This document shows positions 8,276 to 17,736 of a DNA stretch of 64,000 nt, piece after piece. A model generated the notes under the pieces. It made no database searches, was not told the DNA's origin, and saw only the letters and a list, made by a program, of their open reading frames with translations. Source of the stretch: an uncultured Bacilli bacterium (GTDB taxonomy: Bacteria > Bacillota_I > Bacilli_A > RF39 > UBA660); NCBI GenBank assembly GCA_934141535.1, contig CAKPCH010000004.1:1-64000 (forward strand). The letters run 5' to 3'. Positions within the stretch are counted from its first letter, which is position 1. Each line of letters starts with the position of its first letter. Both the position numbers and the translations under genes were made by a program.

Positions 8276-8802
8276 TAATTATTTATACCATATTTTTCAT
8301 TTAGTGGGTCAAAGAATATTTTGCACTTTATAGGATTATATGTAAGGTATGCTAAAGCAATATAAGTTATAATAATTAATATAAGTGATATAATATTTAA
8401 TTCATAAAGTTTTTTTGATTTTAATATATAATAGCTAATTATTTGAGATATAATCATAGCTATTAACATAATTCCTATATTTAAATACATCTTTGCTCCT
8501 ATCTTATAGTAAAATGGAAGATACATTATTAAGAATATAGGAATTATTGTTATTGAACTAACAAAAAGTGATATAAAGAAATTATTATGTTTAATTTTAC
8601 ATTTATTTAAAATTATATAATCTATTACTCCATAAAATACTACACTAGTAAATATTAATTTCATGTGTTCCCAAATAGATTCATTAACTGGAAAAAATAT
8701 AGCTGTTATACAATTAGGAAACCATTCATACATAGAGTGAAATAAAAAAGATAGTAAAAATATTCCTATAACACTTATTATTTTAGAACGTTTTAAATTC
8801 AT
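8266..8802 (-). CDS. DUF6512-like membrane protein
   Basis: A 178-aa polytopic membrane protein with five or six hydrophobic segments. The sequence FHSMYEWFPN...FFPVNESIWEHMKLIF near residues 21-50 resembles the DUF6512 family (NESxWEHxK motif); this is from memory. The function is unknown. AAGGAGA precedes the ATG. It stands alone on the minus strand, sharing a terminator with the plus-strand gene. Confidence 0.6.
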   Translation of the reverse strand: MNLKRSKIISVIGIFLLSFLFHSMYEWFPNCITAIFFPVNESIWEHMKLIFTSVVFYGVIDYIILNKCKIKHNNFFISLFVSSITIIPIFLIMYLPFYYKIGAKMYLNIGIMLIAMIISQIISYYILKSKKLYELNIISLILIIITYIALAYLTYNPIKCKIFFDPLNEKYGINNYNI

Positions 8803-8842
8803 AAATTTCTCCTTTCTATTTATAATAATAAATGGTGATAAA

Positions 8843-9772
8843 ATGAAAATAAGATTAGGATATGCTTGTAATGCAATTACTATAAATGAAACTTCATCAA
8901 GAACTTTAACTTATACTAATTATGTAAAATTAAAAGATAAAGGAAATAAGAAACTAGATGAAGTTATTATAAATAATTTTAATGGACTTAAAAATATTTT
9001 AAAATATAATATTAGAAATGATATTAGTTTTTTTAGAATGTCTTCTTCTATGATACCTCTTGCTACACATCCTAGTGTTAATTATGATGTATTTAATAGG
9101 TATGATATGAATTTTAAAGATATTGGAAATATTATAAAGAAAAATAATTTAAGAGTAGATATGCATATAAGTGCTTATTGTGTACTAAATAGTGAGAGCG
9201 AAGATGTAGTAACATCTACAATTAATATACTCAAATTTTATCAAAAAATGTATGAAGCAATGAATATAAATTCTATTGTAGTACTTCATGTTGGAGGGAA
9301 GGCTAAAGGTAAGAGGGAAGGTGCTAAAAGATTTATTAATAATTTTAATAAGTTAGATTCTAAAGCTAAAAAAATAGTAGTACTTGAAAATGATGATATA
9401 AGTTATAATATTAGAAATACATTAAGTATTTGTGAGACCCTAAATATACCTATGGTACTTGATTATCTGCACTTTAAGGTAAATAAAAATAATGAAAAAA
9501 TAGAAGACTTTATTGAAAGAATTTTTAATACTTGGGATACAACACCTAAAGTTCATTTTTCTACATCTAAAGATAAAAAAAATAAAAGAAGTCATGCTGA
9601 TTATATAGATTCTGATGAATTTATTGACTTTTTAAATAAAGTAAAGTTTACAAATAGAGATTTTGATGTTATGATAGAAGCCAAAGCAAAAGATGATGCA
9701 TTATTTAGATTAATACGTGAATTAAAGTATAAAACTGACTATAAAATTGAAAAAAATACAATTTTTTTATAA
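8843..9772 (+). CDS. uvsE: UV DNA damage endonuclease UvsE/UVDE
   Basis: A 309-aa TIM-barrel nuclease of the UVDE family, which nicks DNA 5' of UV photoproducts in an excision pathway independent of UvrABC. Family motifs: RLGYACNAI at the N-terminus, FFRMSSSMIPLATH, MHISAYCVLNS, VVLHVGGKAKGK, VLENDD and VLDYLHFKVN, which supply metal-binding His/Glu/Asp residues. Length matches the family. The Bacillus homologue (ywjD) is linked to spores, which suits the sporulation genes in this window. GGTGAT precedes the ATG. Confidence 0.9.
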   Translation: MKIRLGYACNAITINETSSRTLTYTNYVKLKDKGNKKLDEVIINNFNGLKNILKYNIRNDISFFRMSSSMIPLATHPSVNYDVFNRYDMNFKDIGNIIKKNNLRVDMHISAYCVLNSESEDVVTSTINILKFYQKMYEAMNINSIVVLHVGGKAKGKREGAKRFINNFNKLDSKAKKIVVLENDDISYNIRNTLSICETLNIPMVLDYLHFKVNKNNEKIEDFIERIFNTWDTTPKVHFSTSKDKKNKRSHADYIDSDEFIDFLNKVKFTNRDFDVMIEAKAKDDALFRLIRELKYKTDYKIEKNTIFL

Positions 9773-9844
9773 TTTTTTAGAATAAAAAAAGGATTTTTGA
9801 ATTTTTTGTCGTTTATTAATAATAGGGACATTGGATGTGGTTAT

Positions 9845-11581
9845 ATGAAAATAGATAATAATACATTAAATGAGATTAGAAATAATTTAGATATAGTAGA
9901 TGTAATATCTAATTATTTACCACTTACTGCTAAAGGTAAAAATTATTTTGGTGTATGTCCATTTCATGATGATCATTCTCCATCAATGAGTGTATCCAAA
10001 GAAAAACAAATATATACTTGCTTTTCTTGTGGCGCTACAGGAAATGTATTTAAATTTATTCAAGATTATGAAAATATAAGTTTTATGGAAGCCGTTAAGA
10101 AATGTGCTTCTATGGCTCATGTTTTTGTTAATATAAGTTCAAGTACTGAAACAAAAAAATATCAAGAATTATATGATATATATGAGTTAAGTCAAAAATT
10201 CTATCAAAACAATATTAATTCAAGTTATGGAAAAAAAGCAAAAGAATATCTTCATAGCCGTAATCTTGATGATTCAATAATAAAAGAATTTGAAATAGGT
10301 TTATCACTTAATGAAAAAGATTTACTTACTAAGTTACTAAAATCAAAAAATTATGATGATAAAACACTTATTAGAAGTGGACTTGTAAATGAAAATAATT
10401 ATGAATTAAATGATGTATATAGAAATAGAATAATGTTTCCTTTATATGATTTAAATGGTAGTATTATTGGTTATAATGGTAGAGTTTATAATGGAGAAAC
10501 TGAAAATAAATATGTAAATTCTAAGGAAACAGATATATTTAAGAAACGTGAATTATTATATAATTATCATAGAGCTAAGCAAGAAGTAAGAAAAAGTAAA
10601 TGTGTTATTGTAATGGAAGGCCCTATGGATGTAATAAGAGCACATAGTGTAGGTATTAAAAATTGCGTTGCTGCTCTTGGTACTGCATTTACTAAAGAAC
10701 AAGCTATGCTTATTAGGAAATTATCAAGTGATGTAATATTGTGCTTTGATGGAGATGCTGCAGGATTAAAAGGAACTAAATTAGCACTCCAAGAGTTAAC
10801 TAATATTGGTATAACTCCTAAAATAGTAAGACTTGAAGATAATTCAGATCCTGATGAATATATAATAAAAAAAGGTAAAGATAAATTTTTAAATAAAATA
10901 AATAATCCTATGGATATTATGGAATTTAAAGAATCTTTATTAAAGAGTGAATATGACTTAAATAATACAATAGAACTTAGTAAATATATAAATACTATGA
11001 TAGAAGAAATAAATAAAATAGATGATGAGATATTAAGAGAAGTTAGTATAAATAAATTAAGTGAAGAAACTCATGTTAGTACTGATATTATTAAAAGTAA
11101 ATTGGTAAAAAAAGAAGAGGTTAAAATAGAAGTTTCTAAGCCTAAAACTATTAAAACAAATAAATATGTTAAATCTGAACAATATTTAATATACTATATG
11201 TTACTTAATAGTGATGTAATAAAGATGTATGAGAAAAAAATTACTCGTATGCCTACAACTGTTTATAGACAATTAGCTTTTCAAATAGATATGTTTTATA
11301 AAGAAAATGGATATATAGATGTAGCAGATTTAATAACATATTTAGGAAGTGATACTGATTCTATAAAAGCAGTTGGTTCTATTACTAGTCTTGATTTAAA
11401 TGAAGAGGTAAATTTAGAACAAATAGATGACTATTTAAATAATATAAGAGAATATAATGAAAAAGAACAAATGAAGAATTATCAATCAAAATTAAAAAAT
11501 GAATATGATTATGATAAAAAATTAGAGATTGCTAATAAAGCACTAGAGGCAAGAAGAAGGAGAGAAGAATATGATAGATGA
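9845..11581 (+). CDS. dnaG: DNA primase
   Basis: A 578-aa DnaG. The N-terminal CHC2 zinc finger is CPFHDDHSPS...TCFSCGATGNVFKF (about residues 39-75). The primase core includes YNGRV and the TOPRIM motifs VIVMEGPMDVI and CFDGDAAG (about 258-310). The C-terminal helicase-binding region is divergent. The ATG at 9845 (MKIDNNTLNEI) is preferred to the upstream TTG at 9797, which would add 16 residues not typical of the family. It overlaps rpoD by 11 bases, giving the conserved dnaG-rpoD macromolecular-synthesis operon. Confidence 0.96.
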   Translation: MKIDNNTLNEIRNNLDIVDVISNYLPLTAKGKNYFGVCPFHDDHSPSMSVSKEKQIYTCFSCGATGNVFKFIQDYENISFMEAVKKCASMAHVFVNISSSTETKKYQELYDIYELSQKFYQNNINSSYGKKAKEYLHSRNLDDSIIKEFEIGLSLNEKDLLTKLLKSKNYDDKTLIRSGLVNENNYELNDVYRNRIMFPLYDLNGSIIGYNGRVYNGETENKYVNSKETDIFKKRELLYNYHRAKQEVRKSKCVIVMEGPMDVIRAHSVGIKNCVAALGTAFTKEQAMLIRKLSSDVILCFDGDAAGLKGTKLALQELTNIGITPKIVRLEDNSDPDEYIIKKGKDKFLNKINNPMDIMEFKESLLKSEYDLNNTIELSKYINTMIEEINKIDDEILREVSINKLSEETHVSTDIIKSKLVKKEEVKIEVSKPKTIKTNKYVKSEQYLIYYMLLNSDVIKMYEKKITRMPTTVYRQLAFQIDMFYKENGYIDVADLITYLGSDTDSIKAVGSITSLDLNEEVNLEQIDDYLNNIREYNEKEQMKNYQSKLKNEYDYDKKLEIANKALEARRRREEYDR

Positions 11582-12650
11582 AATAAAATCTTTTGAAGAA
11601 AGAAAAAAGGAATTGGTTGTTAAAGGAAAACAAAATGGATTTATTACATATGAAGAGTTAGCTGCAGCACTTAAAGGTCTTGATTTAGACGTAGATAGTT
11701 TAGATGACTTATATAATGCATTTAATGAAAATAATATAGCTGTTGTATCTGAAGCTGATGGTGAAGATGATAGTACTGATAAACTATTATTAGATGATAA
11801 TGCTCTTACTAAGGATTTAACTATTAATGATCCAGTTAGAATGTATTTAAAAGAAATAGGACAAATAAAACTTTTAACTTTAAAAGAAGAGGGAGAACTT
11901 GCTGATAGGATACAAGAAGGGGATGAAGAGGCAAAAAATATACTTGCTGAAGCAAACCTTAGACTTGTTGTTAGTATTGCTAAAAGATATGTTGGACGTG
12001 GTATGTTATTTCTTGATTTAATACAAGAAGGAAATATTGGACTTATGAAAGCAGTAGATAAGTTTGATGTATCAAAAGGATATAAATTTTCAACATATGC
12101 AACATGGTGGATTAGACAAGCTATAACACGTGCTATAGCAGATCAAGCTCGTACAATTCGTGTACCAGTACATATGGTAGAAACTATAAATAAACTTGCT
12201 CGTGTTCAAAGACAATTAACACTTGAATTAAATCGTGAACCAAGTGAAGAAGAATTAGCTAAAAAAATGAATATGAGTATAGATAAGGTACGTGAAATAT
12301 ATAAAATCAGTCAAGATCCAGTAAGTCTTGAAACACCTATTGGAGAAGAGGATGATTCACATTTAGGAGATTTCATAAAAGATGAAAGAAATTTAAGCCC
12401 AGAAGAATTTGCTACTAATGAAATGTTAAAAGATGAAATTAGTCAAGTACTTGAAACTTTAACTGAAAGAGAAGAAAAAGTAATAAGACTTAGATTTGGT
12501 CTAGAAGATGGTAAACCAAGAACTCTAGAAGAAGTAGGGCAAATGTTTGGTGTAACAAGAGAACGTATAAGACAAATTGAGGCAAAGGCACTAAGAAAAC
12601 TTCGTCATCCATCTCGTTCTAGAAAACTTAGAGATTACATGGGGGATTAA
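11571..12650 (+). CDS. rpoD: RNA polymerase primary sigma factor RpoD
   Basis: A 359-aa sigma-70 (sigma-A). Region 1.1 is at the N-terminus. Region 1.2/2 runs from NDPVRMYLKEIGQIKLLT through NLRLVVSIAKRYVGRGMLFL, DLIQEGNIGLMKAVDKFD and YKFSTYATWWIRQAITRAI. Region 3 includes HMVETINKL. Region 4 includes LEEVGQMFGVTRERIRQIEA and ends LRHPSRSRKLRDYM. Its presence fits the TTGACA/TATAAT promoters seen in the window. Translationally coupled to dnaG and trmK. Confidence 0.97.
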   Translation: MIDEIKSFEERKKELVVKGKQNGFITYEELAAALKGLDLDVDSLDDLYNAFNENNIAVVSEADGEDDSTDKLLLDDNALTKDLTINDPVRMYLKEIGQIKLLTLKEEGELADRIQEGDEEAKNILAEANLRLVVSIAKRYVGRGMLFLDLIQEGNIGLMKAVDKFDVSKGYKFSTYATWWIRQAITRAIADQARTIRVPVHMVETINKLARVQRQLTLELNREPSEEELAKKMNMSIDKVREIYKISQDPVSLETPIGEEDDSHLGDFIKDERNLSPEEFATNEMLKDEISQVLETLTEREEKVIRLRFGLEDGKPRTLEEVGQMFGVTRERIRQIEAKALRKLRHPSRSRKLRDYMGD

Positions 12651-13303
12651 TGACTTTATCAAAAAGATTAGAAATTGTATCTACATTAGTAGATATAGGA
12701 GAAAGAGTTATTGATGTTGGATGTGATCATGCTTATTTAGATATATATTTGACACAAAATAATTGTAATAAATGTATAGCAGTTGATATTAATAAGAATG
12801 CATTAGAGATTGCTAATAAAAATATTAATAAATATAATTTAACTGATAAAATAGAAACAAGATTAACAAATGGTTTAACTAGTATAGATATAAAAGATAA
12901 TGACAATATAGTAATTGCTGGTATGGGTACTTATACTATACTTGATATATTAAAAACTAATAGATTGAGTAATACATTAATAATTGCTTCTAATAATCAT
13001 ATAGAATTATTAAGAAGAGAAGTTATAAATATGGGGTTTTATATAGATACAGAAATATTTATAATAGATTCTAATAAACCATATATAATAATTAAATTTA
13101 TTAAAGGTAAAAGAAAATATAAAAAAATAGACTATGTACTAGGTCCAATATTAAAAAATAATATAGATTACTTAACTTATTTGATTAAGAAAGAAAAATC
13201 TATATTAAATAATATATCAAAAAAGAAAATATTAATAAGATTATCTTATAATATTATTATCTTTAAATTAAATTTAAGATTAAGTAAGTTAAAAAAAAGG
13301 TAA
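12650..13303 (+). CDS. trmK: tRNA (adenine-22-N1)-methyltransferase TrmK
   Basis: A 217-aa SAM-dependent methyltransferase that modifies A22 of tRNA. The opening LSKRLEIVSTLVDIGERVIDVGCDHAYLDIYL holds the SAM-binding motif; VIAGMGTYTILDIL matches the family GMGG-type motif. The family is usually followed by a C-terminal coiled-coil, represented here by a short basic tail. The ATG overlaps the rpoD stop by one base. The rpoD-trmK order is conserved in Bacilli. Confidence 0.9.
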   Translation: MTLSKRLEIVSTLVDIGERVIDVGCDHAYLDIYLTQNNCNKCIAVDINKNALEIANKNINKYNLTDKIETRLTNGLTSIDIKDNDNIVIAGMGTYTILDILKTNRLSNTLIIASNNHIELLRREVINMGFYIDTEIFIIDSNKPYIIIKFIKGKRKYKKIDYVLGPILKNNIDYLTYLIKKEKSILNNISKKKILIRLSYNIIIFKLNLRLSKLKKR

Positions 13304-13325
13304 ACAAATTGTTTATCTTTTTATT
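13296..13325. terminator. Convergent terminator between trmK and the pilus ATPase
   Basis: GGTAAACAAATTGTTTATC forms a stem flanked by A and T runs, in the 17-base gap between converging stops. Confidence 0.6.
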
Positions 13326-14877
13326 TAAATATATTTCTTTTAGTACTAAACAATGATGAAGCATCTAAATGACTTACAGGTTCTTCAAACTTCACTTCGT
13401 TATTTATTTCTTGAGTATTTTGAATAGGCTCTTTGGTAATAGTATTATTAATATTAGCATTCTGACTATTATCTTCCTTACTTTCAATAGTTACATCTTG
13501 ATTATTAATAAATAAATCAGGTTCAGTACTATTATTATCGTTACTATTATCTGTTACCTCTATAGGAGTAGTAACTTCATCATTATATAAATCTTCAATA
13601 TTAGTTATTTCTTGCTCTTGAATATTATTAGCTTCTTTAGTCATTTCATTAACTGCAATGGCGTTTTGAAGTCCTGTTGAATGCATAGTCTCATCATCAT
13701 CTAATTCAATAATCTTCAATAATTCTTCTAAAGTAGTTTGTCCTTCTAATACTTTAATCATACCATCTTGTAACATAGATATAACATCACTATTATAAAC
13801 TAAATGTCTTAATTTTTCTTTTTTAATATTTGAACTAATAGCATCCTTAATATCTTGATTAATAAGTAAGACTTCATGGATAGCTATACGACCACTATAA
13901 CCATTTTTACAATGGTCACATCCAACAGCAGTATATATTTCATTAACTTCTTTACCAACAACTTTTTTAATAATATCTTTTTCATATTGATTAGTAGGTC
14001 TTAATTTTCTACAATATGGACATAATTTACGAGCTAATTTTTGAGATATAATACCAGTTAAGGCACTTGCTAATAAGTATCTTTCAACTTCCATATCAAG
14101 TAAACGTTCAATAGTATTAAGTGAATCGTTTGTATGTATAGTAGATAATACTAAGTGACCTGTAATAGATGCACGAACTGCTATTTTAGCTGTTTCTGTA
14201 TCACGAATTTCTCCGATCATTATTATATTAGGGTCTTGACGTAATATTGATCTAAGTACAGTAGCAAAATCAAGTCCAATCTCACTATTTGTTTGTATTT
14301 GGTTAACACCATCAATATCCATTTCTATTGGATCCTCAACAGAAATAATGTTAGTATCTTCTTTATTTAATCTTTGTAAAATAGAATAAACTGTAGTAGA
14401 TTTACCACTACCAGTAGCACCCGTTACAAGAACAATACCATTAGGAATAGAAATCATTTTTAATACTTTTTTATAATTTTCTTCACTAAATCCTAAACTT
14501 TCAAGACCAGCTAAGCTTAAAGAATAATCAAGAATACGTATAACTATTTTTTCACCCTTATTAGTAGGTAGGGCACTTACACGCAAATCAAGATCAATAC
14601 CTTCCAATTTTGCTTTAATAGCACCATCTTGTGGAAGTCTTGATTCAGTAATATTCATACCAGAAATTATCTTAATACGAGTAACTAAGTTTTTAGCAAT
14701 CGTATTAGGTATTTCAGTATAATCAATTAATTCGCCATCTATTCTTATACGTGTTTTTAAAAAATCTTCATGTGGATCAAAGTGAATATCAGAAGCACCT
14801 CTTTTTGATGCATCTACTAATATTTCATTAACTATATCCACAACAGGAGTCTTTTCATAATCAAAAACTTTTAACAT
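13321..14877 (-). CDS. PilB/GspE-type assembly ATPase
   Basis: A 518-aa hexameric secretion ATPase that powers assembly of type IV pilus-like filaments. It has the GspE core: DIHFDPHEDF, Walker A GATGSGKST (about residue 155), the Asp box ISVEDPIEM, Walker B IIMIGEIRDTETA, and the His box STIHTND. Zinc cysteines are CPYC and CDHC. It lacks the usual N-terminal MshEN domain (begins about 15 residues before the core) and carries a roughly 120-residue acidic, Asn-rich, low-complexity C-terminal tail, which is unusual. It is divergent from two pseudopilin genes at 14970 and 15448. It is the likely motor for the pilins at 28571 and 54501. Confidence 0.92.
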   Translation of the reverse strand: MLKVFDYEKTPVVDIVNEILVDASKRGASDIHFDPHEDFLKTRIRIDGELIDYTEIPNTIAKNLVTRIKIISGMNITESRLPQDGAIKAKLEGIDLDLRVSALPTNKGEKIVIRILDYSLSLAGLESLGFSEENYKKVLKMISIPNGIVLVTGATGSGKSTTVYSILQRLNKEDTNIISVEDPIEMDIDGVNQIQTNSEIGLDFATVLRSILRQDPNIIMIGEIRDTETAKIAVRASITGHLVLSTIHTNDSLNTIERLLDMEVERYLLASALTGIISQKLARKLCPYCRKLRPTNQYEKDIIKKVVGKEVNEIYTAVGCDHCKNGYSGRIAIHEVLLINQDIKDAISSNIKKEKLRHLVYNSDVISMLQDGMIKVLEGQTTLEELLKIIELDDDETMHSTGLQNAIAVNEMTKEANNIQEQEITNIEDLYNDEVTTPIEVTDNSNDNNSTEPDLFINNQDVTIESKEDNSQNANINNTITKEPIQNTQEINNEVKFEEPVSHLDASSLFSTKRNIFK

Positions 14878-14969
14878 AATATCACCCTTTTTATTGTTTC
14901 ATCTAGACTTTATCCTAAATGTATTATATAATAATATTATGATAAATTCAAGATAAAGTGGGGATATTT

Positions 14970-15455
14970 ATGAATAAAATTAATAATAAAGGATTCGTAC
15001 TTGCAGAAACTTTAATAGTAACATCATTTGTAGCAGGTGTTTTATTATATCTATTTATACAGTTTTCTAATTTAAATAAAAACTATAATAACTCATTTAA
15101 ATATAATACAATAGAAGATTTATATGCATTATCTGATGTTAAAGATTTTATTAATACCGATATTAAAATGTCAAACTATTTACTTGATATGAATGATTCA
15201 TATACTGATATTACTGATTGTTCGTTTTTTTCAAGTAGTGATTATTGTATTTCTTTATTTGAAGAATTAAATATAGAAGAAATTTTAGTTTCAACAAACG
15301 TAATAAATAGTAAAGACATATTTGAAGATGAAGATCAAGATATGAAAGATTTTATAAATAAAATAGAATTTGGTGGTAATGGAGCATATAGATTAATAGC
15401 AAAATTTAAAGATTCTACGTTTGCTACTATAAGGTTTGGTGATAGTGATGAATAA
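14970..15455 (+). CDS. Minor pseudopilin with prepilin signal
   Basis: A 161-aa protein with a class III (prepilin-type) signal: short basic leader, then KGFVLAETLIVTSFVAGVL, with Glu at the +5 position after the expected peptidase site and a hydrophobic stalk helix. The globular part is acidic with two nearby cysteines (residues about 87 and 94). ATG 14970 is used rather than GTG 14958 because GTGGGGA lies just before it. It overlaps the next pseudopilin by 8 bases; both are divergent from the PilB-type ATPase and form a filament-assembly locus. Confidence 0.8.
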   Translation: MNKINNKGFVLAETLIVTSFVAGVLLYLFIQFSNLNKNYNNSFKYNTIEDLYALSDVKDFINTDIKMSNYLLDMNDSYTDITDCSFFSSSDYCISLFEELNIEEILVSTNVINSKDIFEDEDQDMKDFINKIEFGGNGAYRLIAKFKDSTFATIRFGDSDE

Positions 15456-15969
15456 AAAAGGTTTTACTTTAGTGGAATTGGTTACTACTTGTGTTTTAGC
15501 AAGCGTTATTATTCTTATATTAATAAATACTGTAATAGTTATTAAAGAAATATATAATAAATCTAATACAAAAACTCAATTACTTATTAAACAAGGAAAT
15601 TTAAGTAATACTATTAATACAGTACTAAGAAAAGATAATTTAAAAGATTATCAGGTATGTGATGCAGGACTTTTATGTGGTATATTTATTACTAAAGATG
15701 GAAATACAAATACATTAGAAGTTACTAATGATACAATTAAATTTAATGATTTTGTATATAAAATAGATAAAGGTAGCAAAATAGATGAAGATAATTTAAA
15801 AATATGTAGAAAATCAATTTCTACGAGTGCTATATACGATACTATATTAGTTATAAATATTCCTATAACTAATAAATTATATAAAAATGAAAATTTTGGT
15901 ATAAAAGCAATTTATCAATATAATTCTATTAGTTCAGGATTAACAGTATTAAAAAGTTGTGATTTATAA
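15448..15969 (+). CDS. Pseudopilin (prepilin-type N-terminus)
   Basis: A 173-aa protein opening MNKKGFTLVELVTTCVLAS, a canonical prepilin cleavage motif (G|FTLVE) followed by a hydrophobic helix. The C-terminal domain contains a Cys pair (CDAGLLC). The ATG at 15448 is chosen because the peptide then has a normal 4-residue leader; upstream GTG/TTG codons would lengthen it. It overlaps the previous pseudopilin and, by 6 bases, the convergent ylbJ. PilC/GspF and prepilin peptidase genes are not in the window. Confidence 0.82.
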   Translation: MNKKGFTLVELVTTCVLASVIILILINTVIVIKEIYNKSNTKTQLLIKQGNLSNTINTVLRKDNLKDYQVCDAGLLCGIFITKDGNTNTLEVTNDTIKFNDFVYKIDKGSKIDEDNLKICRKSISTSAIYDTILVINIPITNKLYKNENFGIKAIYQYNSISSGLTVLKSCDL

Positions 15970-16878
15970 TATATTTATAAGTATAAATGTCAATATAGAA
16001 CTAAACATTCCTTGAATAATTCTAGATAAAAAATAGGGTATATACCTTATTTTTTTATTATCTAATATACTAAATACTTGAATATGTATACAAATACCAC
16101 CAAAAGATATTAAAAAACTGGATATAATAGCTTTAATATTAATACTTAAATTAGAAATAGATAAATATTTTAATCCTTGAGTTATTTCTAATAATCCATA
16201 AATAAATTTATAATCTTGATTTATTAATAAAACTTTATTCAATATACATGTAAGCATAAGACAAGTAGTTATAACCCCTAAAATAATTAAAAGAGTATTA
16301 AAACTAGATATTATAGAATTAGATAAAATACTAATAAAATTCTTTTTATCTTTTTTATTAGTATTAAAATTTTCTTTAAATACTTTTCTTTTTTTTCTAA
16401 ATATTCCAATTATAAAGCTACTTAAAAAATGTGAAATTAATATAATAAGACCAAGTTTTTTACTATTTAAAAAAGTAAGACCTATTGTATTTAATATGAA
16501 TATAGGATTAGTAAAGTGACAAAATTTTAAACAATCATTTATATCACTTTCATCTATTAAATTTAAGTCATAAGTATCTTTTAAGTATTTAGCATTACTA
16601 GGAGTACCACTAATCATACTCATAATAATAGAGAATGTAGTATTTTTATTAATACCAAATATTTTATTAAAGAATGTTCCAAATATATCATTTAAATCAT
16701 TCATTAAATTATAATTAATAAATATATTAGAAATTAATAAAAGAGGTATTAGAGTAGGAAAAAGATTATTTATACATATAGAAAAACTAAGTTTAATACT
16801 TTCTACTACCTCACTAGAATTAAATAAGAGTGCTGAAACTATAATAATAAATATTAATATATTTAAGAATTTTTTCAT
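15964..16878 (-). CDS. ylbJ: YlbJ-like sporulation integral membrane protein
   Basis: A 304-aa polytopic membrane protein with Gate-domain features. The N-terminal region SFSICINNLFPTLIPLLLISN and the motif SMISGTPSNAKYLKDTY match YlbJ, a sporulation membrane protein. It is about 100 residues shorter than Bacillus YlbJ as I recall it. In Bacillus, ylbJ sits near ylbD/E/rsmD; here it is 12 kb away on the other strand. No strong ribosome-binding site precedes the ATG. It is convergent with the pseudopilins. Confidence 0.75.
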   Translation of the reverse strand: MKKFLNILIFIIIVSALLFNSSEVVESIKLSFSICINNLFPTLIPLLLISNIFINYNLMNDLNDIFGTFFNKIFGINKNTTFSIIMSMISGTPSNAKYLKDTYDLNLIDESDINDCLKFCHFTNPIFILNTIGLTFLNSKKLGLIILISHFLSSFIIGIFRKKRKVFKENFNTNKKDKKNFISILSNSIISSFNTLLIILGVITTCLMLTCILNKVLLINQDYKFIYGLLEITQGLKYLSISNLSINIKAIISSFLISFGGICIHIQVFSILDNKKIRYIPYFLSRIIQGMFSSILTFILINIL

Positions 16879-16898
16879 ATTACAATATATTCAAAGCA

Positions 16899-16927
16899 TT
16901 GACAATAATTCTATAGTAGAGTATACT
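16899..16927 (+). promoter_or_regulatory. Sigma-A promoter for the InlB-repeat protein
   Basis: Consensus TTGACA (16899-16904), 17-base spacer, TATACT (16922-16927), 21 bases before the ATG at 16949. Confidence 0.8.
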
Positions 16928-16948
16928 TTAAGTAATTTGGAGGACATC

Positions 16949-17635
16949 ATGAAAAGAAATATAACTATAGCTTTTATAATACTAGTATTTATTATTAGTA
17001 TTATACTTTCAATAATATATTATAATGGTAAATATGTAGTAACATTTGAAACTGGTACAGATGAAGAAATATTATCTCAATATATAAAAAAGGGTGGTAA
17101 GGTAGAAGAACCTAAACCAATTGAAAAAGATGGTTATGTGTTTTTATATTGGCAATTAGATAATAAGAAGTATGACTTTAATAAAGAAGTAACTTCTAAT
17201 ATGACTTTAACTGCTAAATGGGCTAAAAATGAATATATAACTATTACTTATATAGATGAATCAAAAAGTACTACAAAGAATATATTAAAAAATTCTAGTA
17301 TAAATGATTTACCTATACTAGAAAAAGAAAATTATGAATTCTTGGGTTGGTATATGGATGATGTTAAATATATAGATCAGGTTTTAAATTCAGATACTAC
17401 TTTAATAGCTAAATTTAAATTTAATGGATTTAATGTAGGAGATAGAGTTAAAGTAATTGGTAATTATTCAATATCTGCTTATGATACAGCTAAATATAGT
17501 GCTGGAATTGGATGGGATAGATATATATTATATATAGTAGAGGGTGCTAAATACAAGTATGCAGTTGGAATATCTGGTGAAGTTTTAGGATATTTTGATG
17601 AAAAATCAATTAGTTTAATAGAAAAAGAAGATTAA
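16949..17635 (+). CDS. Membrane-anchored protein with two InlB-type B-repeats
   Basis: A 228-aa protein with an N-terminal signal anchor (residues 6-28). Two Listeria-Bacteroides repeat (InlB B-repeat) modules follow: KPIEKDGYVFLYWQLDNKKYDFNKEVTSNMTLTAKW is the first (about 50-85) and LPILEKENYEFLGWYMDD...TTLIAKF the second (about 115-152). The C-terminus (about 155-225) is a small SH3-like region, FNVGDRVKVIGNYS. It is probably an extracellular binding protein; the ligand is unknown. The ATG follows GGAGG; an upstream TTG overlaps that site and is rejected. Confidence 0.75.
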   Translation: MKRNITIAFIILVFIISIILSIIYYNGKYVVTFETGTDEEILSQYIKKGGKVEEPKPIEKDGYVFLYWQLDNKKYDFNKEVTSNMTLTAKWAKNEYITITYIDESKSTTKNILKNSSINDLPILEKENYEFLGWYMDDVKYIDQVLNSDTTLIAKFKFNGFNVGDRVKVIGNYSISAYDTAKYSAGIGWDRYILYIVEGAKYKYAVGISGEVLGYFDEKSISLIEKED

Positions 17636-17650
17636 TCAAAATCTTCTTTT

Positions 17651-17728
17651 TTATACTAAATAATAAATTGCTATACAAAGAATACAAGTAACAACAAATA
17701 ATATCAAATATTTTAGTGCACCCTTCAT
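17651..17728 (-). CDS. 25-aa single-span membrane peptide downstream of def
   Basis: A 25-codon open frame behind a near-perfect AGGAGG-type site (spacing about 6), starting MKGALKYLILFVVT and then entirely hydrophobic to the stop (ending IAIYYLV). It lies 8 bases after the def stop on the same strand, so it is probably cotranscribed with def. Strong ribosome binding and a coherent transmembrane composition support a real small protein; the function is unknown. Confidence 0.5.
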   Translation of the reverse strand: MKGALKYLILFVVTCILCIAIYYLV

Positions 17729-17736
17729 GTTTCCTC

